Shown: piece after piece, positions 42,571 through 51,763 of the stretch
How positions within the stretch are numbered: the first letter of the stretch is position 1
How the letters are laid out: every line of letters begins with the position of its first letter
Assembly: GCF_000936425.1 (NCBI RefSeq)
Contig: NZ_AVFK01000006.1
Span: forward strand, 228,477 to 292,476
DNA length: 64,000 bases
Direction of reading: 5' to 3'
Source of the DNA: Skermanella aerolata KACC 11604
GTDB taxonomy: Bacteria; Pseudomonadota; Alphaproteobacteria; Azospirillales; Azospirillaceae
Program-made: the position numbers and the translations under genes
The notes under the pieces: generated by a model
The model's input: only the letters and a program-made list of their open reading frames with translations
Told to the model about the DNA's origin: nothing
Databases searched by the model: none

Positions 42571-44459
42571 GAAGCCAGCTCCAGCAATGCGGGGTGGGCC
42601 TTGGCGCGCACGAGATGACCGTTGCCCAGATCGATCATGCCGGGATGATTGTCGCCGTCGATCGTGAAGGGGGGAGCCCAGGCGCCGGGATCGGATGCGC
42701 GGCCCTCCCTCAGCAGGGCCAGATCGAGCCGGGCATTGGGATCGGGGTCGGGGACCGCCGTCAGCAGGGCGCGGGTATAGGGATGGACCGGATTTCGGAA
42801 CAGGGCGGCACGGGGCGCTATTTCCACGATCCGGCCCCGGCACATCACCATGATCCGGTCGGCGATATAGTCGACCACGGCGAGGTTGTGGGAGATGAAG
42901 AGATAGGTCAGCCCCAGCTTGTCCTTCAGGTCCTTCAGCAGGTTGAGGATCTGGGCCTGGATCGAGACGTCGAGGGCGGACACCGGCTCGTCGCAGATCA
43001 GCAGGTCGGGCCGCAGCGCCAAGGCGCGGGCGATGCCGATACGCTGGCGCTGGCCACCCGAGAAGCTGTGCGGATAGCGCTTCAGGTGCCTGACATCCAA
43101 TCCCACGAGGTTCATCAGCTCCTTGACCAGCGCCCGGCGGTGCTCCGCGTCTCCGATATCGTGGATGATCAGGGGTTCGGCGACGATGTCGTACACCGTC
43201 ATGCGCGGGTTCAGCGAACTGAACGGGTCCTGGAAGATGAATTGCAGGTTGCGGCGGAACTTGATCAGCTTGTCGCCTTCCAGGCCCAGCACGTCAACCG
43301 TGCTGCCCCGGTCGTTGAACAGGATGGAACCGGTATCGGGCGTCAGCGCCCGCATCAGGATCTTCGACAGCGTAGTCTTGCCGCAGCCGGACTCGCCGAC
43401 CAGCCCCAGGCATTCGCCCCGGCGGATCTCGAAGCTGACATCGTCGACGGCCAGCACGCCGCCGCCGGCGGGCTTGCGGCTGAACCAGCCGGACTTGCGC
43501 GTTTCGAACCGCTTGGTGATGTTGCCGACGCTCAGCAGCGGGCCGGCGGCGTCGGCACCTGCCGGCCAGGGCTCGGAAGTAGCATCCAGCATCTTGCCGC
43601 CAGCCGACTTGATCTCCCGGATCGGCACCAGCCTTTCGCCGGGATGCATGTGGAATCGCGGCACGGCGCGCAGCAGGGCCTTCAGATAAGGATGGCGCGG
43701 CTCCGCGAAGATGTCGCGCATCTCGCCGGCTTCCATCACCTCGCCCCGGTACATCACGACGACTTCCTCGGCGACGTTGGCGACGACGCCGAGATCATGG
43801 GTGATCATCAGCACGGCCATGCCGAGTTCGCCCTGAAGGTCGGCCAGCAGCTTCAGGATCTGCGCCTGGATGGTGACATCGAGGGCGGTGGTCGGCTCGT
43901 CCGCGACCAGCAGCGAGGGGCGGCAAATCAGCGCCATCGCGATCATCGCGCGCTGGCGGAGACCGCCGGACAGTTCGAAGGGATAGGTGTCCACCGCGCG
44001 CTTCGGGTCGGGGAAACCTACCAGCCGCAGCATGTCCACGGTCAATTCGCGCGCCTGGGCGCTGTCGACGTCGCGGTGGAGCATGACCGCTTCGCCGACC
44101 TGGTTGCCCACCGTATGGAGCGGCGACAGCGAAGTCATCGGCTCCTGGAAGATGATCGAGATGTTGCCGCCCCGGATCGACCGCATCTTGCCGCTTTCCG
44201 GGTCGAGCTTGGCGATGTCGATGGTCTTCGGGAACTCCGGGTCGGAGAACAGGATCTCGCCCTTCGTGATCCGGGCCGGGCGGGGCAGGATGCCCATGAT
44301 GGCCTGCGCCACCACCGACTTGCCCGATCCGGACTCTCCCACCAAGGCTACGGTGCTGCCCGGCCGGACCCGGAATGAGATGCCGCGCACCGCCCGGATG
44401 ACACCTTCGGCGACGCGGAATTCAACATGCAGATCGCGGACGTTCAGCAGATCGGTCAT
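42567..44459 (-). CDS. Dual ABC ATPase of peptide-type importer (DppD-DppF fusion)
   Basis: This 630-residue cytosolic ATPase carries two complete nucleotide-binding domains. First half: Walker [11 protein letters not shown], signature [15 protein letters not shown], Walker [13 protein letters not shown]. Second half: [37 protein letters not shown]. Each ends with the oligopeptide-transporter C-terminal extension ([24 protein letters not shown]). Both halves look active. Its ATG 44459 overlaps the preceding small membrane protein gene by 4 nt. Confidence 0.96.
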   Translation of the reverse strand: MTDLLNVRDLHVEFRVAEGVIRAVRGISFRVRPGSTVALVGESGSGKSVVAQAIMGILPRPARITKGEILFSDPEFPKTIDIAKLDPESGKMRSIRGGNISIIFQEPMTSLSPLHTVGNQVGEAVMLHRDVDSAQARELTVDMLRLVGFPDPKRAVDTYPFELSGGLRQRAMIAMALICRPSLLVADEPTTALDVTIQAQILKLLADLQGELGMAVLMITHDLGVVANVAEEVVVMYRGEVMEAGEMRDIFAEPRHPYLKALLRAVPRFHMHPGERLVPIREIKSAGGKMLDATSEPWPAGADAAGPLLSVGNITKRFETRKSGWFSRKPAGGGVLAVDDVSFEIRRGECLGLVGESGCGKTTLSKILMRALTPDTGSILFNDRGSTVDVLGLEGDKLIKFRRNLQFIFQDPFSSLNPRMTVYDIVAEPLIIHDIGDAEHRRALVKELMNLVGLDVRHLKRYPHSFSGGQRQRIGIARALALRPDLLICDEPVSALDVSIQAQILNLLKDLKDKLGLTYLFISHNLAVVDYIADRIMVMCRGRIVEIAPRAALFRNPVHPYTRALLTAVPDPDPNARLDLALLREGRASDPGAWAPPFTIDGDNHPGMIDLGNGHLVRAKAHPALLELAS

Positions 44460-45019
44460 TGGGCCTCTGTGGTGGAAGTCTCGCGGGTTGAGAATGATCC
44501 GGCGGTAGAACCATGGGGAAAGCCGGTGGGTTCGCTTTCCACGTCGATCCCGATTGCCAGGAAGTTGCTGACGGTCGTGTCAGTCATGCCGATCCCCTTG
44601 CCTCTGGCGACGCCGGCCACCCGCTCGGCGATCTCGTCGAAGCCGTCGAGCGTGGATTCGATCCTGACCGTTTCGCCGGCGCCTGTTCCCTTCAGTCTGA
44701 GCTGCATCCAGCCTAACCCGCGGTCTCTACGAGTCGAATAATAGTTTAATCGTACCTGAGCCAAATGTTCCCACGGAATCGAACCCCCGAGCGGACCGCG
44801 GGCATAAATGCCGGTATTGTCCATTTCAATGACGGTCATGTGACGCTGGGCCGTCCGTGCCGCGAATAGTACGAACAATCCGGCGGCTACAGCCAGCGGC
44901 AGTGCCACCCAGGGACTTAGGGGCAGCAGGAGTGGTGGAAGTCCGGTCAATACAAGACCGGCGGTGGCGCGGGCGTAATCTCCCAGCAACGGACCGGAGG
45001 GATAGCGGTAGCGGGTCAA
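44456..45019 (-). CDS. Small membrane protein of unknown function
   Basis: This 187-residue protein has two closely spaced membrane helices (ATAGLVLTGLPPLLLPL and WVALPLAVAAGLFVLFA). A cytosolic beta-rich domain follows (MTVIEMDNTGIYARGPLGGSIPWEHLAQVRLNYYS), reminiscent of bacterial PH-like membrane proteins. A TTG at 45019 overlaps the deacetylase stop as TTGA with GGAG 6 nt upstream; a TTG at 45058 is an alternative. I do not recognise the family. Overlaps on both sides tie it to the deacetylase and the ABC ATPase. Confidence 0.72.
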   Translation of the reverse strand: MTRYRYPSGPLLGDYARATAGLVLTGLPPLLLPLSPWVALPLAVAAGLFVLFAARTAQRHMTVIEMDNTGIYARGPLGGSIPWEHLAQVRLNYYSTRRDRGLGWMQLRLKGTGAGETVRIESTLDGFDEIAERVAGVARGKGIGMTDTTVSNFLAIGIDVESEPTGFPHGSTAGSFSTRETSTTEAQ

Positions 45020-45771
45020 GACTGGCTCCCGAAGATATCGCGGGCATTCCGCCAGCAAGCGGCGGGATGCCGGGAGATGGCGGCGGCGTAGGCGGCCAGG
45101 AAGTGGTCGCAGTCCGCGTCATGGACGAGGTGGTGGGTCAGGAGGCCGGTCGGCTCAAGCGGATCGGCGGCACCGTTCCGCCGGGCAGCGAGATGGCGGA
45201 CCGTGGCGGCGATGACCGCATCCGTCCCGGCGAACCCTCCGCCGCCGTGCCAGTCCATGATATCGACATGGGTGTTGATCTGGCACAGACCCGGCGCGGG
45301 GTGGGACTGGGCGCGCGGCGTGAAGGTGGACAGGCCGGTGTAGCCGAGGCCGGGAAGCCGACCGATCAGGTCGGGTGAAATCCGGTTCCACGGCGGGACG
45401 AGGACGGGAAGGGGGTCGAAAGGAGCCAGCAGGTCCCATCCGGTCCTGAGATCGCCAACGACGCGCGGGACGGGGCGGGCGGCGCCGAGTTCGGCCTTCT
45501 TGGCCGGCGCCGTCTCGTGGTTGGTGTGGGACAGCCCGTGCTGAAGGACGGCGGCCTCCGGCCAGTCGCGCAGTTCGGCGGCCAGTTCAGGTGTCGCTCC
45601 GGCGGGGATGACGGCCAGGGCTATCGGAGTGCCGGCGCTGAGGCCGCGCAGCCGGTCGAGTGCAGGGGTGGGGGCGGCGGCATCGTCGTCGCGCCACCAG
45701 AAATCGGCGGTCCGGCCTTCCGTACACCAGCGGTCCAGTTCAAGGGTCAAGGCATCCCAGGCGTCGTTCAC
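45016..45771 (-). CDS. Polysaccharide deacetylase-like protein
   Basis: This 251-residue protein resembles the NodB-fold carbohydrate esterases. FWWRDDDAAAPTPALDRL gives the metal-binding Asp region and LQHGLSHTNHE the HxxxH pair; PPWNRISPDLI corresponds to the next motif and THVDIMDW to a later one. It has no signal peptide, so it would act in the cytosol, unlike typical EPS deacetylases. GTG 45771 overlaps the glycosyltransferase stop as GTGA. A glycan or amino-sugar substrate is inferred. Confidence 0.85.
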   Translation of the reverse strand: MNDAWDALTLELDRWCTEGRTADFWWRDDDAAAPTPALDRLRGLSAGTPIALAVIPAGATPELAAELRDWPEAAVLQHGLSHTNHETAPAKKAELGAARPVPRVVGDLRTGWDLLAPFDPLPVLVPPWNRISPDLIGRLPGLGYTGLSTFTPRAQSHPAPGLCQINTHVDIMDWHGGGGFAGTDAVIAATVRHLAARRNGAADPLEPTGLLTHHLVHDADCDHFLAAYAAAISRHPAACWRNARDIFGSQS

Positions 45772-46904
45772 GACGCGGCCTCGATCAGCAGGCGAGCGGT
45801 GGCGGCGGCACCATCCAGCGCAGGCGTGAAGGGGGGAGGGGGAGGCGCTTCGAGCGCGCGGGCGATGGCGGCGCCGAGGGTTTCGGCGGTCAGCCCGGCT
45901 TCGTCCGCGACGTGGAGCAGGCCGCGCGCCTCGAACAGGCGAGCGCGGTCGGTCTGTTCGGTCTCGTTGCCCGCCGCGAAAGGAACGACGACGGCGCGGC
46001 AGCGGGCCTGGAGGATGTCCATCAGCGTGTTGTAGCCGGCTTGGCTGATCGACAGCGTGCAGCGGGCCAGCAGGTCGGGGAAATCGGGGCGAGCCCGTTC
46101 CACGATGACGCCATCGGGTGCGGCTGTGCAAAGAGCCTGGAACTCGGTCTCGTGGATGTCGGGGCCGGCGAGCAGGCGCCAGCGGATGTCGGCGAGCGCC
46201 GTCAGCGGGCGGGCATCGATCGCGGCGCGCAGTAGGGGGAGCCCGACGGCTCCCCCCCCGACCGAGACGACGACTTCGCCATGGCCGTCGCCGTGCGGTT
46301 CTGCGGGTTTGCGGGTCGGGGCGACGTAGCCGGTGTAGCGGATCAGGTCGCGGATGGTGTTCGCCGGCGGAAACGTGGCCTCGAACGGCACCAGTTCGGG
46401 ATCGCCGTGGACCAGCACGAGATCGAGATGACGGCGGGCGATCTCGGCCATTTCGGCTTCGCGCGCCGGGTTGTCCTTGGCGACCAGGATGTCGCGGACC
46501 GATGCGGCCATGAGGGGACGGGACGGCCTCTTGCCCAAGCGATCCAGCAGGGGGAGGAGTTCGAAGCGGAACTGGCGGCGGCCGAAGGGGTAGGTTTCCA
46601 GCAGCAGGAGATCGGGGCTGATCTCATCGGCCAGCGCCAGCAGGGCGGTGCGGCGGTGTTCCTTCCAAGCGTCGTCGAGCGGGCGGCCGCCTTCGGTTAC
46701 CAGGAGCTTGAAGCTTTTGTCGGCGGCACGGGCGGGGGGGAGTTGCACGACGCGAACATCGCCATAACTGACACCGCCGACGGGGAAACCGCCGGAGGCC
46801 ACCGTAACGTCCAGCCCGGCATCGGCCATCGCACGGGCGATTAGGGCCGCCCGGCGGACATGGCCGATGCCGAGGAGATGCTGGACCCAGATCAGGGCCT
46901 TCAT
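45768..46904 (-). CDS. Glycosyltransferase, COG4671/MurG-like
   Basis: This 378-residue GT-B enzyme is of the predicted-glycosyltransferase type COG4671. The N-terminal VQHLLGIGHVRRAALIARAM holds the G-x-GH-x-RR motif shared with the gene at 50307-51536. The C-terminal donor-binding part has CTLSISQAGYNTLMDILQ and VVVPFAAGNETEQTDRARLFEARG, as in MurG-type enzymes. It heads a seven-gene chain leading into an ABC importer. Acceptor and donor are unknown. Confidence 0.88.
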   Translation of the reverse strand: MKALIWVQHLLGIGHVRRAALIARAMADAGLDVTVASGGFPVGGVSYGDVRVVQLPPARAADKSFKLLVTEGGRPLDDAWKEHRRTALLALADEISPDLLLLETYPFGRRQFRFELLPLLDRLGKRPSRPLMAASVRDILVAKDNPAREAEMAEIARRHLDLVLVHGDPELVPFEATFPPANTIRDLIRYTGYVAPTRKPAEPHGDGHGEVVVSVGGGAVGLPLLRAAIDARPLTALADIRWRLLAGPDIHETEFQALCTAAPDGVIVERARPDFPDLLARCTLSISQAGYNTLMDILQARCRAVVVPFAAGNETEQTDRARLFEARGLLHVADEAGLTAETLGAAIARALEAPPPPPFTPALDGAAATARLLIEAAS

Positions 46905-47029
46905 GAGGATAGCCGCGCGATGATTACATCCCCCGACCCGTCGTTAGATATACGCAAATGTCATCATTCCTGTTCGTGGCATTGGCTTGAACCAAAAGCG
47001 GAAGGTGTTTGATTGGTCAGGAAAGTTAG

Positions 47030-47131
47030 ATGTCGGGCTGAAGAGGCCCGACCTACGCGAGCGTGCTTTTGTACCCAACATCTCCGGCCTCCTGAACGTG
47101 CTTTGTAGGTCGGGCCTCTTCAGCCCGACAT
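47030..47131. repeat. Inverted pair of GTAG-type REP elements (REPIN-like)
   Basis: A 27-bp perfect inverted repeat: the left arm at 47030-47056 ends in CTAC, and the right arm at 47105-47131 begins with GTAG. Each arm contains an imperfect hairpin with core GTCGGGCC...GCCCGAC (47032-47052, 47109-47129). The spacer is 48 bp. It fills most of the gap between the phosphatase and the COG4671 gene. The arms match the single copy at 55556. Confidence 0.85.
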
Positions 47132-47193
47132 GGCGGCAGGAACTCACCGGTCGATCCGAGACTTGATCTAAAACGAAGTATATAGGAATTTAG

Positions 47194-47778
47194 TCAAATT
47201 TCCAAACCTATGTTCAACTCGGCGACGGTTGGCGTGCCGTCGGGCAGCAGGGTGAAGCGGTGGGCGCAGCCGTCGAGCAGCTTGTGGGCCGGCTTGTCCG
47301 TCATGTCCCAACCCGTGGCGAGCGCATAGATTGCGCGGATTACGCCCTTATGGGCAACCGCTCCGGTTGGGTGAGAGCGGGTGGCGGTTTCGGTAAGCCA
47401 GGGGCGCAGACGGTCCTGAACATCGCGCGGGCTCTCGCCTTCGGGTGCGCGGAAATCGAGGCCGCAGGCCTCCCATGCCGCCATCAGGTCGCCAAGCTCC
47501 GCCCGCAGGTCCGTCAGGGTGCGGCCCTCCCAGGTTCCCCAATCGGTTTCCACGAGACGGGGATCGAAGGTCGGGTCCAATCCCAGTAGGCGTGCCGTCC
47601 CGGCGCAGCGGGACAGGGGGCTGGCGACCCAGGTCCTGTCGCGCAGGTGGTCGGGCAGGACCCATTTGCGCACGACGGCTTCACCGTCCGGCGACAGGGG
47701 AATGTCGGTGCGGCCCTGGATCAGGCCTTCGGTGTTCCAGGCGGTCGGACCGTGGCGAAGGATCAGGAGGTCGGTCAT
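47194..47778 (-). CDS. Histidine phosphatase family protein
   Basis: This 194-residue phosphoglycerate-mutase-like phosphatase has RHG at residues 8-10 (LLILRHGPTAWN), then SPLSRCAGTARLLG, ETDWGTWEGRTLTDL and AVAHKGVIRAI with the second catalytic His. It resembles alpha-ribazole or sugar-phosphate phosphatases. Its ATG overlaps the stop of the upstream glycosyltransferase gene by 4 nt, so a role on a glycosylated phosphate intermediate is plausible (inference). Confidence 0.88.
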   Translation of the reverse strand: MTDLLILRHGPTAWNTEGLIQGRTDIPLSPDGEAVVRKWVLPDHLRDRTWVASPLSRCAGTARLLGLDPTFDPRLVETDWGTWEGRTLTDLRAELGDLMAAWEACGLDFRAPEGESPRDVQDRLRPWLTETATRSHPTGAVAHKGVIRAIYALATGWDMTDKPAHKLLDGCAHRFTLLPDGTPTVAELNIGLEI

Positions 47779-48899
47779 CGGGAACCCGCTATCTGTTTCA
47801 GGAGCGCGTCGAGCGTCCGGGACGCGCCCGCGAAGCCGTGTTCCGCCGCGGCGATCCGTTTCGCCGCAGATCCCATGGCGGCACGGCGCGATTCATCGGT
47901 CAACACGGATGCGACCGCTTCGGCAAAGGCCGTTTCGTCACCGATGGGGGTCAGCAGCCCGGTAACCCCGTCACGCACGATGTCGGGAACGCCGCCGGTC
48001 CGGCCGGCGACGACGGGCAGGCCGGCGGCCTGGGCTTCCAGCAGGGCCATGCCATAGGCTTCGTTGATGGCAGGCCAGACCATCAGGTCGGCGGCGGCGT
48101 AGCACGCGGCGAGCCGGTCGGGCGGCAGGGCGCCGAGGAAGCGGAGGCGGTCGGGCGGGATCTTGCCGAAGCTTTCCTCGACGCAAGTACGCCGGGGGCC
48201 GTCGCCGACGACCAGCAGGCGCCAGTCACGGGAGACCAGCCGCTCGAGCGCCCGGGCGAGGATGCGGAAGGAGCGTTGCTTGTCCCCGCCGCGCATCATG
48301 CCGACGGCGAGCAGCCAGGGAGCGTCGGGGTCCAGGTCGAGGGAATGGGCGAGGGCGGCACGGTCTGCGATGCCGTCGCGGGGGGATGGAGGTTCGACGA
48401 AGGGGCGGAGCACCGACAGACGGTCAGGCGAGGCCAGCAGCGGATGGAGGCATTCGGTATCGGCCGTCGTCAGGGAGATCACGGCATCTGCCTGGGCGAT
48501 GGCCTGCGCCGCCGCCCTGTGGCCGAGGTCGAAGCGTCCTCCCGCCTGCTTCGGCGCGTAGGAGGCCTCCGCGATCACATAGGGGATGCCGAGGGACCGG
48601 CTGACGGCCGGGCCGAGCCAGTCCGGGGCCTTGTGGTAGAGGTGGTAGGTGAACCACAGGTCGGGGGGCGCTTCGCGGAGACGCCGGGTCAGGCGGCCAG
48701 CGAGGCGGGCGCCCAAGGTGCCCAGGCGTTCGTGGCGGTTGGGGCTGATACCGTCGTCCCAGCTTCGAAAGTCGCTCGCCAGGGCGACGTCATGGCCGGC
48801 ATGCTCCAGCGCCGCGATCAGCAGCCGCGCCATCCGGCGGTCGCCCGAAGGCGTCGGGTGGTTCGGTGGCTTCAAAGGGGCGTAGAAGGCTATCCGCAT
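47775..48899 (-). CDS. Glycosyltransferase family 4 protein
   Basis: This 374-residue GT-B enzyme has an N-terminal IAFYAPLKPPNHPTPSGDRRMARLL and a donor-binding domain with LLAVGMMRGGDKQRSFRIL, the ADLMVWPAINEAYGMALLEAQAAGLPVVAG E-x7-E region and GVTGLLTPIGDE. No membrane helices. It sits 12 nt after the next upstream glycosyltransferase gene and overlaps the phosphatase. The polymer or lipid made is unknown. Confidence 0.9.
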   Translation of the reverse strand: MRIAFYAPLKPPNHPTPSGDRRMARLLIAALEHAGHDVALASDFRSWDDGISPNRHERLGTLGARLAGRLTRRLREAPPDLWFTYHLYHKAPDWLGPAVSRSLGIPYVIAEASYAPKQAGGRFDLGHRAAAQAIAQADAVISLTTADTECLHPLLASPDRLSVLRPFVEPPSPRDGIADRAALAHSLDLDPDAPWLLAVGMMRGGDKQRSFRILARALERLVSRDWRLLVVGDGPRRTCVEESFGKIPPDRLRFLGALPPDRLAACYAAADLMVWPAINEAYGMALLEAQAAGLPVVAGRTGGVPDIVRDGVTGLLTPIGDETAFAEAVASVLTDESRRAAMGSAAKRIAAAEHGFAGASRTLDALLKQIAGSR

Positions 48900-48911
48900 G
48901 ATGGCTTGGTG

Positions 48912-50303
48912 TCACGCCCCGGTTTCGTCGGGACGGCTTATTCCTACAGCATTGCTTGTCCCCTTTCCCTCCGGGAGAGGGTCAGGGTGAGGGGCTTGCA
49001 TGGCAGGAGGCTTGCTGGTTGCGCTTCCCCTCACCCCGACCCTCTCCCCGAGGGAGAGGAGGAAGAATTCGGGTTGATTCAGCAACCCCGCCAGCCGATC
49101 CAGCCCGGCTTCGGCGCTGAAATGCGAGCGGACCCGTTCCCGCCCGGCGGTGGCCAGCCGGGTGCGGATGGCTGGATCGCGGGCGAGGGCGACCAGCGCC
49201 TCCGCCAGCCCCGCTGCGTCGCCGGGATCGACCAGGACGCCGGTTTCGTCCTCGACGATCAGTTCGGGGATGGCGGCCATTCTGGTGGCGGCGACGGGCA
49301 GGCCCATGATCTGGGCTTCCATCAGGACGTTGGGCAGCCCGTCGCGGTCGCCGTCGCTGGCCATGCGGCTGGGCAGGAAGAACAGGTCGGCGGCGATCAG
49401 GTTGGCGATCACGACGTCCTGCGGCTGGGCGCCCAGCCAGTCGATGCGGTCGCTCAGCCCGAGCCGTTCGGCCTCGGCCTTCAGGGCCTTTAGCCCGGCG
49501 CCGCCGCCGATATGGACCCAGCGCCAGGACAGGTCCGGCGGCAGCAGGGCCAATGCCGCCAGCGCCACGTCGAAGCCCTTCTTCTCGACCGCGCGTCCGA
49601 TTGAGAGCAGGATCAGCGGGTCGGCGGGGTCGCCGCCCGTACGGGGAGGACGCGATGCGGGCGGCAGCGGGAAGCGGCCGAACTCCAGCCCATGGTAGAG
49701 CAGTTCCATCCGCTCAGCCACCGGCGACAGACCGGCCAAATGCGCGTGGCCCATGCGGGTGCAGGTGACGCCCCAGCAGGCATCGGCCAGCTTCTCGCGT
49801 TTCTCCCACTCCGGGATGGTCCAGATGTCCTTGGCGTGTGCTGAAAAGCTCCAGGGCAGCTCCGTCAGCAGGGCCGCGTAGCGGGCGACGCTGGAGGGTG
49901 TATGGAGGAAATGGGAGTAGATCCGCCCGGTATCGGGCGGCAGTTCCGCTGCAAGCACCATGGCCTGGCCAAACCGGCGGACCCGGTTGCGCGTGCGATC
50001 GCGCGCCAGATCCTTCAGCCAGATTTTGCGGGCATGGTTCCAGCCGGGCAGGCGCCGGGCGGTCTTCAGCGCGCGGGCGACCCGTGCCGGCTCGTCATGG
50101 AGGTATTCCGGCAGGTAGGTGACCGGCGCCTCGAGCTGGGCGTGCAGGGCATGGGTGGCCTTGTCGGTCGGATGGCGAAGCGAGAACAGATTCAGCTTCA
50201 AGCCGCGCCGTTCCAGCCCGACCAGTTCCTGGGCGATGAAGGTTTCCGACAGCCGGGGCCAGCCCTTCAGGACGACGCAGATCGACTTATCAGTGACGGG
50301 CAA
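48912..50303 (-). CDS. Glycosyltransferase family 4 protein with repeat-derived C-terminus
   Basis: This 463-residue GT-B enzyme begins ICVVLKGWPRLSETFIAQEL, a motif common in colanic-acid and EPS glycosyltransferases. It has LSIGRAVEKKGFDVALAALALL and ASDGDRDGLPNVLMEAQIMGLPVAATRMAAIPE. The natural domain ends near LDRLAGLLNQ; the last ~50 residues (LGERVGVRGS, then HPDPLPEGKG) are translated from a palindromic DNA repeat that has entered the 3' end. It begins 3 nt after the COG4671 gene stop. Confidence 0.9.
   Translation of the reverse strand: MPVTDKSICVVLKGWPRLSETFIAQELVGLERRGLKLNLFSLRHPTDKATHALHAQLEAPVTYLPEYLHDEPARVARALKTARRLPGWNHARKIWLKDLARDRTRNRVRRFGQAMVLAAELPPDTGRIYSHFLHTPSSVARYAALLTELPWSFSAHAKDIWTIPEWEKREKLADACWGVTCTRMGHAHLAGLSPVAERMELLYHGLEFGRFPLPPASRPPRTGGDPADPLILLSIGRAVEKKGFDVALAALALLPPDLSWRWVHIGGGAGLKALKAEAERLGLSDRIDWLGAQPQDVVIANLIAADLFFLPSRMASDGDRDGLPNVLMEAQIMGLPVAATRMAAIPELIVEDETGVLVDPGDAAGLAEALVALARDPAIRTRLATAGRERVRSHFSAEAGLDRLAGLLNQPEFFLLSLGERVGVRGSATSKPPAMQAPHPDPLPEGKGTSNAVGISRPDETGA
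48961..49059. repeat. Inverted repeat pair (CCCTCTCCC/GGGAGAGGG type) in glycosyltransferase 3' end
   Basis: Left unit 48961-48994 and right unit 49027-49059 are near-complementary (about 33 nt each, both containing a GGGAGAGG-type palindrome). They are separated by 32 bp. Such units are dispersed in many proteobacterial genomes, and their translation gives the well-known HPDPLPEGEG-like string. Here they lie in frame within the coding sequence. Confidence 0.85.
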
Positions 50304-50306
50304 GGG

Positions 50307-51536
50307 TCAGGCCCGCCGGCGGAACAGAGTGCGGCGCGCCGGGCGGCGCGGTTCCGACAGATGCCGTTCGGCCAGCCGGTTGACGTTTTCCAGCCCGTCG
50401 AGCAGACCCGGGATGATCACGTCGCTGGGCGCCTGCTGCTGCGGCAACTGGCGCAGCGCCGTCGCCATGGCATGGGCGTCGCGGACGCCGTCGTCGGGCA
50501 GCATGCTGACGAGCCCAAGCTCCTGCGCGCGGCTGGCGCGGATGAACTGTTCCAGCCTGGGCACCATGCGCGGCACGATCAGCGCCTTCTTGTCGAACGA
50601 CAGGATCTCGCAGAAGGTGTTGTAGCCGCCCATCGCGACGACGCCTGATGCCTTCGCCATCAGGCTTTCGAGCTGCGACTCGAATGTCAGCGCCTCGACC
50701 ATCGGCAGCGCCGCCGCCCGCGCCAGGAACTCGTTCTGAAGCTCCCGGTTCATGAAAGGGCCGAGCACGATCAGGGCGCGATGGGGCAGCTTGCGGTCGG
50801 CCTCGTAGGCGCGCAGCACCCAGTCGACCATGTCCTCGCCGTCGCCCCCGCCGCCGGGAGTGACCAGGATGAACGGGTCTTCCGGCATGTCCGGCAGGTC
50901 GGCATGGGGGGAAGCGCTGCGTTCCAGGTAGCCGGTATAGACCATCTTCCTACGGACCGACGGCGGCACCTTGATGCCATCCAGCGGATCGCAGATCTGC
51001 GGCAGGCCATAGACCCACAGCTCGTCGTAGAGCTTGTCGAGCGCGGGGAGCACCTTCTTCCGCTCCCATTCCGGGGCCAGCGCCGATGGTTCGTCCATCA
51101 CGTCGCGCAATCCCAGGACCAGCGGCGTGCCCCGCGCTTTCAGCATCTGGAGGGTTTCGAGGACCTCGCCGCGCAGGCCGAGCGGCTCCTTGTCCACGAT
51201 GAATAGATCAGGGTCGAAGATTTCCGCCGTGTGGCGGATGATCGAGGCCCGCATGGCCAGCATCTCGTCGATGTCGATATGCAGGTTGAGCGAGGTGTAC
51301 TCGCCGTTCCGCAGCTTGATGACGCCGGGAATGCGGACGAAATCGACCCGGCTGCGGAAGTCGAAGCTGCCGATGATCGGCGAACCCGACAGGATCAGGA
51401 CTGAAAGGTTCTTGTGACGTTCTACCAATGCGTGGGCGATCGTCCGGCAGCGGCGCAGGTGACCGAGGCCGAAGGTGTCGTGGCTGTAGATCAGCACGCG
51501 ACTGTGCTCGCGGCCCTGAACTGTGCGATTGCTCAT
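50307..51536 (-). CDS. Predicted glycosyltransferase, COG4671 family
   Basis: This 409-residue GT-B-type protein begins RVLIYSHDTFGLGHLRRCRTIAHAL (G-x-GH-x-RR) and contains LVTPGGGGDGEDMVDWVL and GVVAMGGYNTFCEIL, followed by KKALIVPRMVPRLEQFIRASRAQELGL. It is a paralogue of the gene at 45768-46904. It heads the second minus-strand glycosyltransferase set and is divergent from the unusual ABC protein. Its substrates are unknown. Confidence 0.88.
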   Translation of the reverse strand: MSNRTVQGREHSRVLIYSHDTFGLGHLRRCRTIAHALVERHKNLSVLILSGSPIIGSFDFRSRVDFVRIPGVIKLRNGEYTSLNLHIDIDEMLAMRASIIRHTAEIFDPDLFIVDKEPLGLRGEVLETLQMLKARGTPLVLGLRDVMDEPSALAPEWERKKVLPALDKLYDELWVYGLPQICDPLDGIKVPPSVRRKMVYTGYLERSASPHADLPDMPEDPFILVTPGGGGDGEDMVDWVLRAYEADRKLPHRALIVLGPFMNRELQNEFLARAAALPMVEALTFESQLESLMAKASGVVAMGGYNTFCEILSFDKKALIVPRMVPRLEQFIRASRAQELGLVSMLPDDGVRDAHAMATALRQLPQQQAPSDVIIPGLLDGLENVNRLAERHLSEPRRPARRTLFRRRA

Positions 51537-51763
51537 GCGCGGTCACTCATCGCGTCATCCTCGGCATCCTGTCGAGCTTCCGGATGTTCCGCCGCTTGGC
51601 CGGATCTGAAGCCCTTTGGGATCAATGCTAACGTCAGTCTCTAGCAGAATACCTGGGTATCGACCATGTGAATTGCCGGGTGCCAATCCATCAGGTACTC
51701 TTGTTTCCACTTTTTCCCCGCCCTGACGATTCGGGCTGGGCCATCGTTTCGGATATCAGAGGT

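Noticed and set aside
42594..44378. A 594-codon plus-strand frame opposite the dual ABC ATPase
   Set aside because: Shadow of a gene with two intact ABC domains on the minus strand.
45772..46131. Extension of the deacetylase-like frame to 46131
   Set aside because: It lies within the COG4671 glycosyltransferase gene in another frame; the GTGA junction at 45771 is the natural start.
47445..49493. A 682-codon plus-strand frame spanning two glycosyltransferase genes and a phosphatase gene
   Set aside because: It crosses three well-supported minus-strand genes and has low-complexity composition.
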